From contig NZ_CP021434.1 in NCBI RefSeq assembly GCF_002162355.1, positions 1,752,501 through 1,816,500 of the forward strand: DNA of 64,000 nt, read 5' to 3'. Below the pieces are notes generated by a model. That model was given only the letters and a program-made list of their open reading frames with translations, made no database searches and was not told the origin of the DNA. Shown here in pieces: positions 56,142-64,000 of the stretch (position 1 is the stretch's first letter; each line of letters opens with the position of its first letter). This DNA comes from Tumebacillus avium (GTDB lineage Bacteria > Bacillota > Bacilli > Tumebacillales > Tumebacillaceae). A program made the translations under genes and the position numbers.

Positions 56142-56948
56142 TTATTCTTGCTTCGAAGTCACGCCGGCGCCGGAGATCAGCTCGGAGACGGTCATGAACT
56201 CATAGCCTTTCTGGCGCAGACCGTCGATGATGCGCGGCAAAGCGTCGATCGTCTGCAGAGCGGAGTCGCTGGCATGCATCAGGATGATGTCGCCCGGCAC
56301 CGCGCGGCTGACGACGCGCTGAACGATTTTGTCAGGGCCTGGGCGCATCCAGTCGAGGGAGTCGGTGTTCCACTGCACGACGGTGTAGCCCATCGAGTTG
56401 AGATGCTTGACGACGCGTTTGTCAAAAGCGCCGTTGGGCGTGCGGATCAGCTTGGTTTTCACGCCGGTGGTCTCATAGATCGCCTGTTCGGATTTGCCGA
56501 CTTGTTCGGTGATCCACTGGTTGTTGTATTTCGGGAAGTCATCGTGGCGGTGCCCGTGGTTGCCGATTTCGTAGCCCATCGTTTTGATGCGCTTGGCGAT
56601 GTCACCATGGGTGGTCGTCCAAGGGCCGGAGAGGAAGAAGGTCGCTTTTTTGACGCCTTTTTTCTCCAGGATGTCGAGGATCGGGCCCGGCGCTTTTTCC
56701 CCCCACGAGATGTCGAAGGTCAAGGCGACGACTTTTTTGTCCGTCTGGACTTTGTAGATCGCTCCTTGCGGCACGGGCGCAGGCTTGTCAGCGTTTTTGA
56801 CGACAGGCACTGCCGTTTCGCCGTTGAAGACCGCTTGGGTGCCAAGGTCTGCTTGGCTGTACAGACAGAACATGAACAAAAGGACGGTCATGAACAAAAC
56901 GCCCATCTTTTTCAGCTGGCGAATTGTCCGGGTGGACTGTTTACGCAA
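56142..56948 (-). CDS. pdaB: Polysaccharide deacetylase family sporulation protein PdaB
   Basis: 268 residues. N-terminal signal-anchor (about 14-32), then a NodB homology domain (about 72-260): TFDISWGE (catalytic Asp, with the second Asp of the usual pair replaced), HGHRHDDF (His ligands), RTPNGAFD and LMHAS. PdaB is needed to keep spores stable in B. subtilis. TTG start at 56948, with GGAGGTG about six bases upstream on the minus strand. Convergent with kbaA, divergent from the SpoIIM-family gene. Confidence 0.92.
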   Translation of the reverse strand: MRKQSTRTIRQLKKMGVLFMTVLLFMFCLYSQADLGTQAVFNGETAVPVVKNADKPAPVPQGAIYKVQTDKKVVALTFDISWGEKAPGPILDILEKKGVKKATFFLSGPWTTTHGDIAKRIKTMGYEIGNHGHRHDDFPKYNNQWITEQVGKSEQAIYETTGVKTKLIRTPNGAFDKRVVKHLNSMGYTVVQWNTDSLDWMRPGPDKIVQRVVSRAVPGDIILMHASDSALQTIDALPRIIDGLRQKGYEFMTVSELISGAGVTSKQE

Positions 56949-57051
56949 TGGTTAGCACCTCCATGGATCAGCAAAGCTTCTGCGATTATGTCTTGTTTAC
57001 TCTATGGCAAAGCCCGTCCGATTATGCGGCGGGGAGAAGGAGAGGGTCTTG

Positions 57052-57666
57052 ATGTGGAACAGTGTTGGATCGGCCGGTGCGGTGTTAAAGCGCAATCGCG
57101 GGTACATCCTCGCGGCGGCCGTGTTGTTTTTGATCGGGTGGGTGACTGGCTCCATCTTCAGTGAGCAATTGATGGCGGCGGTAAAGCCGATGCTGGAGAA
57201 GATCGCGAGCCTGGCGGAGCAGACGCAGGCGAAGGACAGCGTGCTGTATACGGCCGGGGTGATTTTCATGAACAATCTGACAGCCTGCGCGGTGATGGTG
57301 CTGTTTGGCTGTCTGCTCGCCTTGCCGACCGTGTTTTCGCTGGTGTTAAACGGCATGGTGATCGGCGTGCTGTTCGGGCAGTTGGACCACGGTGTCAGCG
57401 CCTGGGAACTGATCGTCTACGGACTGCTCCCGCACGGCATCTTTGAGCTGCCTGCCCTGGTGATCTCCGCGGCGCTGGGCATCAAGCTCGGCTTGGTGCT
57501 GCTCGTGCCGCTCAAAGGAAAAACACGCCTCGAAAGCTTCGGTTTTACCTGGCTGGAAGTGGTCAAAGCAGCCTGGGTGCCGTTCGCAATGCTTATCGTC
57601 GCGGCGGGGGTGGAAGCGACGCTGACTCCGTACTTGCTGGAGAAGTTTGTCCTGACGCAAGGGTAA
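57052..57666 (+). CDS. SpoIIM-family (DUF95) integral membrane protein
   Basis: 204 residues with five hydrophobic segments. The family motif LLPHGIFELPALVIS is present (about 125-140), preceded by MNNLTACAVMVLFG. SpoIIM itself works with SpoIIP and SpoIID in septal peptidoglycan thinning and engulfment; paralogues exist, and synteny here does not prove that this is spoIIM proper. ATG 57052 lies six bases after GGAGAGG; an ATG at 57004 in frame has no SD. Confidence 0.8.
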   Translation: MWNSVGSAGAVLKRNRGYILAAAVLFLIGWVTGSIFSEQLMAAVKPMLEKIASLAEQTQAKDSVLYTAGVIFMNNLTACAVMVLFGCLLALPTVFSLVLNGMVIGVLFGQLDHGVSAWELIVYGLLPHGIFELPALVISAALGIKLGLVLLVPLKGKTRLESFGFTWLEVVKAAWVPFAMLIVAAGVEATLTPYLLEKFVLTQG

Positions 57667-57699
57667 GTCATTCCAGTGAATTGAGCGCGGTTAAATTCT

Positions 57700-57729
57700 T
57701 TGTCAAATTCGGTCGGTCTATGTTAAAGT
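57700..57729 (+). promoter_or_regulatory. Candidate promoter of the GGDEF-EAL gene
   Basis: TTGTCA (57700-57705), 18 bp, TAAAGT (57724-57729) preceded by TGT (extended -10). Confidence 0.45.
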
Positions 57730-57764
57730 GGTAGTAGAGTCGGTTTATTCCAACGGGGGGAACG

Positions 57765-60284
57765 ATGGATACCACGATGTATGACGTATTGCGTCAAAAT
57801 CTTGATTATATCGGCTTTGCGGCAGTGATTTTGTGCTTTGTATCGGGGCTTGAATTTGTCATGCACCGCTACTTGGTATCAGAAAAACTGCGCGGGAAGA
57901 CGGTGGCGGGAAAAAAGTTTTCGATGGGCTTTATGCCCTATCTCGCCGGGAGTATCATCTGCACCCTGCTGATCATCGGCTGGTTTGTGGCGGATGATGC
58001 AGGGAAGCAGGAACTGGAACGCAACAAAAATCTGGTCGACGGCATCGCGCCGACGTTCGCGTACGAGCTGGAGAAATTGGGGCATGAAAACATCCGGCTG
58101 GCGACACCGACGACCGACACGGAGTATTTGGCGGTAAAGGAGACGCTGGAGAAATGGCTGGATATCAATCCGGACATCTCGGCGATCTATACGCTGCGGC
58201 CGCTGAGCAAGACGAGCAATGTGTATGTGATCTCGCCGCCGAGCGACCACAACCACGACGGGAAGATCGCAGGGGAGCAGGAGAACGGATATCCGCTTGG
58301 GACGATGTATCCGTACGACCTGCCCGATCTGACCCAGAACTCGGAGATGAAATCAACGTTTCGGGAGAAGCCGATCGAAAGCGACTGGGGTGCTACGATC
58401 TCGGCGTTTGTGCCGATCTACGGCAGCAACGGGCAGCCCGATGCGGTGCTCGGCGTTGATTTTGATGCGACGGTGTGGGCGAAGAAAGTGACCAAGGCGC
58501 GCTGGAGCGTGATGGCGTTTCTGCTGATCATCTTCATCCCGTTCAACACGACGTATTGGGTGGTGTTCCACCAGCGGGTGGAACGCTTCCGGATGCAATT
58601 GCATCAGGAGGAGATCTCGGAGAGCGAAGACCGCTTCCGCAAGCTCTCCAACGCGACGTTTGAAGGGATCGTGCTGACCGATCAGGGGCAGATCGTCGAG
58701 ATCAACCAGACGTTGTGCACGATGTTTGGCTATGAGTGCGAGCGCGAGATGACCGGCATGTCGGCGTTTCTGCTGGCAGCGTCGGAGTCGCGCGACCTGT
58801 TGATTGAGAATCTCTATTCGCTGAGCAACTCAATGCTGGAGATCGTCGCCCAGCGCAAGGACGGAACGAAATTCTCCGCCGAGCTGGTCGGGACGAGCTG
58901 TATGTATCAGGGACGCGAAGTGCGGGTGACGGCGATCCGGGACATCTCGGAGCGCAAGCGCACGCAGGAGATCATCAACCACATGGCGCTGCACGACACT
59001 TTGACCGGACTTCCGAACCGGGCGCTGTTTACGCAGCATCTGCATGAAGTGCTGGAACAGGCCAAAGTGTCGGGTCAGCAGTTGGCTGTGTTTTTCCTCG
59101 ATCTGGACCGCTTTAAGATCATCAACGACACGCTGGGCCATGCCCGCGGGGACAAGCTGCTCAAGGCAGTGGCGACCCGCCTCTCGCGCTTTGCCGGTGA
59201 AAAAGGCGTCGTGGCGCGGATGAGCGGTGATGAGTTCGTAATGCTGATCTCAGACTTTGCCGACGCGGCCGAGATCGAAGCGGTGGCGGAAAAAGTGCTG
59301 GAGAAGCTGGAGCAGCCCTACAAGATCCATGATTATGAGCTGCACGCGACGGCATCGATCGGGGTTGCCTTGTTCCCGCAGGACGGCGACGACCCGCAGA
59401 TGCTGATCAAAAATGCCGAGACGGCCTTGTTCCGAATCAAAGACAAGGGCAGCAACACGTATTCGCTGTATGCCCCGGCGATGAACATGAAAGGCATCGA
59501 GCGGCTGCAGTTGGAGAATGGGCTGCGGCATGCGTTGGAGCGCGATGAGTTCGTGTTGTACTACCAGCCGCGCATCAACATCGAGACGGGGCAGATCATC
59601 GGGATGGAGGCGCTGCTGCGCTGGAAACATCCGGAGCTGGGTCTGGTGCCGCCGGGGGCGTTTATTCCGATCGCCGAGGAGACCGGCTTGATCGTGCCGA
59701 TCGGCGACTGGGTGCTGCGCACCGCGCTGCGTCAGAACAAGGCGTGGCAGGACGCCGGCTATCCGCATATGACGGTGGCGGTCAACCTGTCGCCCCGGCA
59801 GTTTATGCGTCAAGGGCTGGTCGAGACGGTCGCCAGAGAGGTTCGGGAGACCGGGCTGCATCCGAGCGACTTGGAATTGGAGATCACGGAGAGCATGACG
59901 ATGCACGATGTGGACTACACGATCGGCCTGCTGGAAGAGATGAGCAAGATGGGCGTGCAGATCTCGATCGATGATTTTGGCACCGGCTACTCGTCGCTCA
60001 GCTATCTGAAGCATTTCCCGATCTCCACCTTGAAGATCGACCAGTCATTTGTCCGGGGCTTGGTCGGCGACCCGTACCATGCGGCGATCGTGACGACGGT
60101 GATTCACCTGGCGCAGAACTTGAGGCTGAAAGTTGTCGCCGAAGGGGTGGAGACGGAAGAGCAGTTCCGCTACTTGCGCGACCATCGCTGTGATGAGCTG
60201 CAAGGGTTTCTGTTCTCCCGCCCGGTTCCGGCGGAGGAGTTCGAAGAGCTCTTGCGCGGGAATGTGATGTATGAGGTGTCATAA
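57765..60284 (+). CDS. Membrane PAS-GGDEF-EAL protein, c-di-GMP turnover
   Basis: 839 residues. Membrane spans near 14-34 and 58-76, an external domain of about 170 residues (77-246), a third span (247-268), PAS (about 287-398), GGDEF (405-565) and EAL (583-830). The cyclase signature is SGDEF (487-491), a variant first residue; no RxxD inhibitory site precedes it. The phosphodiesterase residues all seem present: EAL (615-617), N674, E706, DDFGTG (736-741), K757, E793 and Q813. The external domain has DHNHDG (161-166), a calcium-type loop. Net activity cannot be told from sequence; the phosphodiesterase is the better-supported half. Monocistronic between two regulatory sites. Confidence 0.93.
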   Translation: MDTTMYDVLRQNLDYIGFAAVILCFVSGLEFVMHRYLVSEKLRGKTVAGKKFSMGFMPYLAGSIICTLLIIGWFVADDAGKQELERNKNLVDGIAPTFAYELEKLGHENIRLATPTTDTEYLAVKETLEKWLDINPDISAIYTLRPLSKTSNVYVISPPSDHNHDGKIAGEQENGYPLGTMYPYDLPDLTQNSEMKSTFREKPIESDWGATISAFVPIYGSNGQPDAVLGVDFDATVWAKKVTKARWSVMAFLLIIFIPFNTTYWVVFHQRVERFRMQLHQEEISESEDRFRKLSNATFEGIVLTDQGQIVEINQTLCTMFGYECEREMTGMSAFLLAASESRDLLIENLYSLSNSMLEIVAQRKDGTKFSAELVGTSCMYQGREVRVTAIRDISERKRTQEIINHMALHDTLTGLPNRALFTQHLHEVLEQAKVSGQQLAVFFLDLDRFKIINDTLGHARGDKLLKAVATRLSRFAGEKGVVARMSGDEFVMLISDFADAAEIEAVAEKVLEKLEQPYKIHDYELHATASIGVALFPQDGDDPQMLIKNAETALFRIKDKGSNTYSLYAPAMNMKGIERLQLENGLRHALERDEFVLYYQPRINIETGQIIGMEALLRWKHPELGLVPPGAFIPIAEETGLIVPIGDWVLRTALRQNKAWQDAGYPHMTVAVNLSPRQFMRQGLVETVAREVRETGLHPSDLELEITESMTMHDVDYTIGLLEEMSKMGVQISIDDFGTGYSSLSYLKHFPISTLKIDQSFVRGLVGDPYHAAIVTTVIHLAQNLRLKVVAEGVETEEQFRYLRDHRCDELQGFLFSRPVPAEEFEELLRGNVMYEVS

Positions 60285-60296
60285 GTGACTGAGTGC

Positions 60297-60345
60297 AACA
60301 AAAAGAAACGCCTTCTGCGCAGCTGCAGAAGGCGTTTCTTTTGTT
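60297..60345. terminator. Bidirectional terminator
   Basis: GAAACGCCTTCTGC (60305-60318) pairs perfectly with GCAGAAGGCGTTTC (60325-60338), flanked by A-rich left and T-rich right ends. It ends the GGDEF-EAL transcript and, from the other side, the minus-strand anti-sigma-like gene, whose stop overlaps it. Confidence 0.93.
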
Positions 60346-61450
60346 ACGGAGTTGTTTGGAAGCTGTTGGTGACGGCGAGGACCGTTTCGGACGGAATGCG
60401 GGCGGCATCGCTGTACAGCCAGACGTCATAGGCGACATTGCCGCGCAAGAAGTAGGTATGGACTTCCGGTCGGGTCACGATGCTGTCGGGTGTCGGCTGC
60501 GTGCGTTTGAGCAGGTATTTGACGGCGTCTTCTGTGCGGTAGGTTTCCAGCCCGGACTGGATGACCGTGGTGTTTTCGGGCAATTGCACCGCTTTGAACG
60601 GATCGGAGACCCTGGGATGGAGCGGTGTGACGATGACGCCGCCAAGTGTTTGACCGTCCGCGCGGAAGGTGAGATTGGCGGATGTTGCGGTTTTGCTCAC
60701 CTGCCAGCCTGGCGGGAGTGCAATGCGGTAATTCGTCTCCTGATGCAAGGTGTAGTCGAACGGGATGTCGGAGAGGCGAGTCACCGTCCACAGCCCTTCT
60801 ACCTTTTGCAGCTCGACATAATGCTGGGTGCGGAAGGGGCGGTCCCCTTTGCCATAGATGGAGGTCTGGCCGGGCTGATTTTGCACCCATAAGGAGAAGC
60901 GGCCGGTCTGGGTGTCCGGCTGAAGCGTGTCTCGGGTGTAAGACTCGATGGTGAGCGCTTGCAGCGTGACCGGATCAAACTGCTGGTTGAGAAAGGCACG
61001 GATGCTTTCCGTCTCTTCGCGAAACATCGGGGTGCCGCCCGGATCGATCTCAACAGCCATTTGCGAACGCGAAGCCGGAGCTTTGAGGTGGGCTGTCTCG
61101 GCGATCCCGGGCGTGATGCCTGCGCCGGTCGACGGGATGGAGTCGGACGTTTTGTTACTTCCGGTCTGTGTGATGACAAGCAGAATCGCTGCTGCGACAG
61201 TGCCGGCAGTCAGCCAGGCCGGGAAGCGGTGCTTGGGACGTTTATGTTGGCCAACCGCCGCTTCGATCACTTCCTGCGCAGGAAGCAGGGAGCGTGAAGG
61301 GAGCGGAATGGCGGTGTGTTCGATTTCCAAATTGACCTCTTGGACGCGCTGAAGTTCATCGCGGCACGCTGCGCAGGTCGCAAGATGCATATCGACGTCC
61401 GGCTGCAGATCGCCGCACCAGATCTTCTCTTGGACTTGTGAGCAGTTCAC
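60344..61450 (-). CDS. Putative anti-sigma-like zinc-finger membrane protein
   Basis: 368 residues. N-terminal ZAS-type zinc finger: Cys3, His22-x3-Cys26-x2-Cys29, as in RsiW/RseA-type anti-sigma factors. One membrane span near 79-95, then about 270 outer residues without a motif I recognise (FDPVTLQALTIESYTRD, LPPGWQVSKT, YFLRGNVAYDVWLY). No ECF sigma gene lies next to it, so its partner is elsewhere or it has another role. GTG 61450 is chosen because GGGAGGTGG lies about seven bases upstream; GTG 61459 falls within that SD. Confidence 0.75.
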   Translation of the reverse strand: MNCSQVQEKIWCGDLQPDVDMHLATCAACRDELQRVQEVNLEIEHTAIPLPSRSLLPAQEVIEAAVGQHKRPKHRFPAWLTAGTVAAAILLVITQTGSNKTSDSIPSTGAGITPGIAETAHLKAPASRSQMAVEIDPGGTPMFREETESIRAFLNQQFDPVTLQALTIESYTRDTLQPDTQTGRFSLWVQNQPGQTSIYGKGDRPFRTQHYVELQKVEGLWTVTRLSDIPFDYTLHQETNYRIALPPGWQVSKTATSANLTFRADGQTLGGVIVTPLHPRVSDPFKAVQLPENTTVIQSGLETYRTEDAVKYLLKRTQPTPDSIVTRPEVHTYFLRGNVAYDVWLYSDAARIPSETVLAVTNSFQTTP

Positions 61451-61534
61451 GCGTTCCACCTCCCGCTGTGACTTGTTTCTACAGGGTTAGACGCGCCGTT
61501 GTTAAAGAACGATTCATGATTTCCAATATTTTTG

Positions 61535-61563
61535 TTGCATACATATGCCTGGGGATGTATTAT
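61535..61563 (+). promoter_or_regulatory. Candidate promoter of the ABC transporter binding-protein gene
   Basis: TTGCAT (61535-61540), 17 bp, TATTAT (61558-61563). A TACAAT at 61597 is a second -10 candidate with poor -35. Confidence 0.45.
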
Positions 61564-61608
61564 TATTTCTTGTATACGAACTGGGAAGCCATCATATACA
61601 ATAGAATG

Positions 61609-61658
61609 AAAGATTCAGACAAATAGAGAGAGATAAAAGAGAGAATCTTTATTATTTT
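61609..61658 (+). terminator. Terminator-like leader hairpin before the binding-protein gene
   Basis: AAAGATTC (61609-61616) pairs with GAATCTTT (61643-61650) across a 26-base loop, followed by ATTATTTTTT. Lying between promoter and SD, it may attenuate the transporter transcript. Confidence 0.5.
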
Positions 61659-61677
61659 TTCTGGAGGGGAAATGACG

Positions 61678-62460
61678 ATGAAAAAGACAATGAAGAGTTT
61701 GCTGATGGTCGGCACGATGGTGCTGGGCATGGGCATGCTGGCAACCGGTTGCGGCAAGGATACCGCATCGACCGGCGGCGAAAAGGATGTTTATGTGGTA
61801 GGCACGGACGCATCGTATGCTCCGTTTGAGTCGATGTCCGGTGAAAAGATTGAAGGTTTTGACGTGGACGTTTTGAATGCTGCTGCGGAAGCGGGCGGCT
61901 TTAAAGTAGAATATGTGAACACGCCGTGGGATGGCATCTTCCTGGCGCTGAAAAACGGGGAGCGCGACATCGTGGCGTCCGCTGTGACGATCACCGATGA
62001 GCGCAAAGAGACGTTCGACTTCTCCGACCCGTATTTTGAAGCAACGCAGATGATCGTGGCGAAGTCCGGTTCCGGCATCAAGTCGCTGGCCGATCTCAAA
62101 GGCAAAAAAGTAGCGGTGCAGAACTCGACGACCGGCGATGAAGTGGTGTCCAACCTGCTCGGCAAGGACAGCCAGGATGTAAAGCGTTTTGACAACATGC
62201 CGCTGGCGCTGTTGGAACTGAAAAACGGTGGTGTTGATGCAGCGGTTGGCGACAACGGCGTTGTGCTGGAATACGTAAAGAACAACGGCAGCGAAGGTCT
62301 GGAAACGACTGTTGACTCGTCGTTTGTGAAGGAGAACTACGGCTTTGTCGTGGCGAAAGGCAATGCTGAACTCCAAAAGAAGCTGAACGACGGCATCAAG
62401 AAGATCAAGGATAGCGGCAAGCTGGCTGAGATCGAGAAGCAGTACGGCTTCACGAAGTAA
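61678..62460 (+). CDS. Polar amino acid ABC transporter, substrate-binding lipoprotein
   Basis: 260 residues, SBP_bac_3 family (glutamine/glutamate/arginine binding). Lipoprotein signal with lipobox LATGC, Cys25. Core motifs VGTDASYAPFES, EGFDVDVLNAAAEAGG and NGERDIVASAVTITDERKE; the GSGIKSLADLKGKKVAVQNS lobe boundary is typical. The ligand cannot be fixed from sequence, with glutamine most likely from synteny with GlnQ-like ATPase. ATG 61678 lies eight bases after GGAGGGG; ATG 61672 is too close to it. Confidence 0.9.
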   Translation: MKKTMKSLLMVGTMVLGMGMLATGCGKDTASTGGEKDVYVVGTDASYAPFESMSGEKIEGFDVDVLNAAAEAGGFKVEYVNTPWDGIFLALKNGERDIVASAVTITDERKETFDFSDPYFEATQMIVAKSGSGIKSLADLKGKKVAVQNSTTGDEVVSNLLGKDSQDVKRFDNMPLALLELKNGGVDAAVGDNGVVLEYVKNNGSEGLETTVDSSFVKENYGFVVAKGNAELQKKLNDGIKKIKDSGKLAEIEKQYGFTK

Positions 62461-62490
62461 GGGTTTTGGTTTCTCGGGCCTCATGAAAAG

Positions 62491-62533
62491 ATGCGCAGTC
62501 CTGCCTGGTGCGGGGATTGCGCATTTCGTTTTT
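62491..62533 (+). terminator. Terminator between binding-protein and permease genes
   Basis: ATGCGCAGTCC (62491-62501) pairs with GGATTGCGCAT (62514-62524), one G-T pair, then TTCG and T5. It may lower permease and ATPase expression compared with the binding protein. Confidence 0.8.
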
Positions 62534-62541
62534 AATAAGTT

Positions 62542-62570
62542 TTGCAAAATTCGGGATGCTTTTGTATGAT
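62542..62570 (+). promoter_or_regulatory. SigA-type promoter of the permease-ATPase pair
   Basis: TTGCAA (62542-62547), 17 bp, TATGAT (62565-62570), directly after the internal terminator. Confidence 0.6.
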
Positions 62571-62620
62571 AAAGTTATTCGCAGTTGGACTACTTGTTTT
62601 TTTTCTAAAGGAGCGATCGT

Positions 62621-63271
62621 ATGTTTCGGTGGGATAAGTTGATGGAGTACATGCCCCTGTTTTTGGAGGGGATTGTCGTTACGATTGAGATCACCGTGAT
62701 CTCGGTGCTGCTCGGGACGCTGCTCGGGCTGTTTGCCGGGATGGGGCGGCTCAGCGATTCGCGGATTTTGCGGTGGATCACAGGCATCTATGTGGGACTG
62801 TTTCGCGGGACGCCGCTTTTTGTGCAGATTTTGCTGATTCACTTTGCGGTGCTGCCGACGTTTATGAAGTCCGATGCGTTTGTGTCGGGCGTGGTGGCGT
62901 TGTCGCTGAACGCCGGGGCTTATATTGCGGAGATTTTCCGTGCCGGGATTCAGTCGATCGACAAAGGGCAGATGGAAGCGGCCCGCTCGCTTGGCATGAC
63001 CAAAGGGCAGACGATGCGCGAGATTATCTTGCCGCAAGCGTTCCGCCGCATGCTGCCGCCGCTGGGCAATGAATCGATCATGCTGCTGAAGGACTCTTCG
63101 CTGCTCGCGGCGATCTCGCTGCCGGAAGTGACGTATTACGCCAACTTGATGCAGGGCAAGACGTACCTGGCTTGGGAGCCGTTCTTGACCTTGATGGTGA
63201 TGTACCTGGTGCTGACGATGGTGTTGGCGCGCCTGGTTAGCTTTTTGGAAAGGAAGTATGGGACGGTATGA
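62621..63271 (+). CDS. Polar amino acid ABC transporter permease (GlnP/HisM type)
   Basis: 216 residues, about five membrane spans. The EAA loop [22 protein letters not shown] (about 125-146) is the ATPase-coupling site; [16 protein letters not shown] is typical of the His/Glu/Gln/Arg family. AAAGGAGCGA lies about eight bases before ATG 62621. Overlaps the ATPase gene by four bases. Confidence 0.93.
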   Translation: MFRWDKLMEYMPLFLEGIVVTIEITVISVLLGTLLGLFAGMGRLSDSRILRWITGIYVGLFRGTPLFVQILLIHFAVLPTFMKSDAFVSGVVALSLNAGAYIAEIFRAGIQSIDKGQMEAARSLGMTKGQTMREIILPQAFRRMLPPLGNESIMLLKDSSLLAAISLPEVTYYANLMQGKTYLAWEPFLTLMVMYLVLTMVLARLVSFLERKYGTV

Positions 63272-63990
63272 TTACTGTACGCAATTTGCATAAGTCGTTT
63301 GGCGAGCTGGAAGTGCTCAAAGGCGTGGACTGCGAGGTCAAGGAACGCGAGGTTGTTTGCGTAATTGGACCGTCGGGATCGGGGAAATCGACGTTTTTGC
63401 GCTGCTTGAACCGCTTGGAGGACATCACGTCCGGGGATGTTGTGGTGTTGGGCGAAAACATCGCCGACCCGTATGTGGATATCAATGCGGTACGGCGCGA
63501 GGTCGGCATGGTGTTTCAGCGTTTTAATCTGTTTCCGCACAAGTCCGTTTTGGAAAACGTGATGCTGGCGCCGGTGAAGGTGCGCAAGACGACCAAGGCG
63601 GAGGCGGAGCAGCAGGCGCTGGCTCTGTTGAAAAAAGTTGGCCTGGAGAGCAAAGCGCAGGCCTATCCGAATCAGCTGTCCGGCGGTCAGCAGCAACGGG
63701 TGGCGATCGCGCGGGCGCTGGCGATGCAGCCGAAGATCTTGTTGTTTGATGAACCGACGTCGGCGCTCGACCCGGAGATGGTCGGGGAAGTGCTCGACGT
63801 GATGAAGGGACTCGCGAAGGAAGGCATGACGATGATCGTCGTGACGCACGAGATGGGCTTTGCCCGCGAAGTCGGTGATCGCGTCCTGTTTATGGACCAG
63901 GGGTATATTATGGAAGAAGGCACTCCGGACCAGATTTTCAGCAATCCTCAGAATGAACGCACAAAGGGCTTTTTGTCCAAGGTTTTGTAG
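63268..63990 (+). CDS. glnQ: Polar amino acid ABC transporter ATP-binding protein (GlnQ type)
   Basis: 240 residues. Walker [10 protein letters not shown] (about 33-41), Q-loop [10 protein letters not shown], signature LSGGQQQR, Walker [15 protein letters not shown] and H-loop VTHEMGF are all present, so it should hydrolyse ATP. Starts ATGA-overlapped with the permease. The gene ends ten bases before the window edge. Confidence 0.94.
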   Translation: MITVRNLHKSFGELEVLKGVDCEVKEREVVCVIGPSGSGKSTFLRCLNRLEDITSGDVVVLGENIADPYVDINAVRREVGMVFQRFNLFPHKSVLENVMLAPVKVRKTTKAEAEQQALALLKKVGLESKAQAYPNQLSGGQQQRVAIARALAMQPKILLFDEPTSALDPEMVGEVLDVMKGLAKEGMTMIVVTHEMGFAREVGDRVLFMDQGYIMEEGTPDQIFSNPQNERTKGFLSKVL

Positions 63991-64000
63991 ACTTTTTTGT

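Larger units (their letters stand above)
61460..61677 (+). other. Intergenic region between the anti-sigma-like gene and the ABC transporter
   Basis: About 218 bases with no supported gene. It contains the likely ABC transporter promoter and a terminator-like leader hairpin. A 36-codon frame at 61516-61626 with a hydrophobic stretch has no SD and overlaps the hairpin. Confidence 0.6.

Noticed and set aside
57004..57051. Upstream ATG extension of the SpoIIM-family protein
   Set aside because: No SD before 57004 whereas GGAGAGG serves ATG 57052.
61516..61626. 36-codon hydrophobic ORF before the ABC transporter
   Set aside because: No SD, overlaps promoter and hairpin; hydrophobicity follows from the AT-rich sequence.

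Overview
The window is a continuous stretch of core chromosome from a low-G+C-lineage (Firmicutes), endospore-forming bacterium of the order Bacillales. The evidence is the B. subtilis-like order ctsR-mcsA-mcsB-clpC-radA-disA through sigH, secE-nusG, rpoBC, str, S10, spc and alpha operons to truA-rplM-rpsI, together with sporulation genes (sigH, cwlD, gerD, kbaA, pdaB, a SpoIIM-family gene). Base composition is rather GC-rich, and a GC-rich Alicyclobacillaceae relative such as Tumebacillus would fit, but the genus is an inference. No rRNA, tRNA, insertion sequence, prophage or CRISPR array was seen, and no gene looks broken.

Layout. 1-4.97 kb: the tail of a HAD phosphatase gene, then the CtsR-controlled protein quality-control operon ctsR-mcsA-mcsB-clpC ending in a strong terminator. 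5.0-16.8 kb: radA-disA (DNA repair and c-di-AMP synthesis), a CDP-alcohol phosphatidyltransferase gene (pssA), a PIN-TRAM membrane protein, ispD-ispF (isoprenoids), gltX, a cysteine T-box riboswitch, cysE-cysS, then the RNA genes mrnC, rlmB and rae1. 16.9-29.5 kb: sigH, rpmG-secE-nusG, rplK-rplA, an L10-type attenuator with rplJ-rplL, an rRNA methyltransferase and rpoB-rpoC. 29.5-34.15 kb: str operon rpsL-rpsG-fusA-tuf. 34.15-50.26 kb: one uninterrupted S10-spc-alpha supercluster, rpsJ to rplQ, carrying secY, adk, map, a KOW protein gene, infA and rpoA. 50.3-52.06 kb: truA, then an L13-type leader with rplM-rpsI.

52.1-64 kb is the accessory, sporulation-flavoured part: cwlD, an unknown lipoprotein, salA/mrp, a 13-bp tandem repeat, gerD (minus strand), kbaA, pdaB (minus strand), a SpoIIM-family membrane protein, a large membrane PAS-GGDEF-EAL protein with a possible calcium loop, an orphan zinc-finger anti-sigma-like protein (minus strand), and a polar amino-acid ABC transporter.

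Nothing here amounts to a clearly new multi-gene system. The most interesting signals are regulatory: a 14-bp motif shared by the str and S10 promoter regions, a run of small hairpins abutting Shine-Dalgarno sequences in the spc operon (with an apparent either/or switch at rplX), a hairpin placed between the Shine-Dalgarno and start codon of nusG, tandem promoters running straight into a terminator-like hairpin before the PIN-TRAM gene, and mutually exclusive hairpins before rpsM. Differences from the B. subtilis arrangement include pssA next to disA, no L7Ae-like gene between rpoC and rpsL, and no ECF transporter genes between rplQ and truA.
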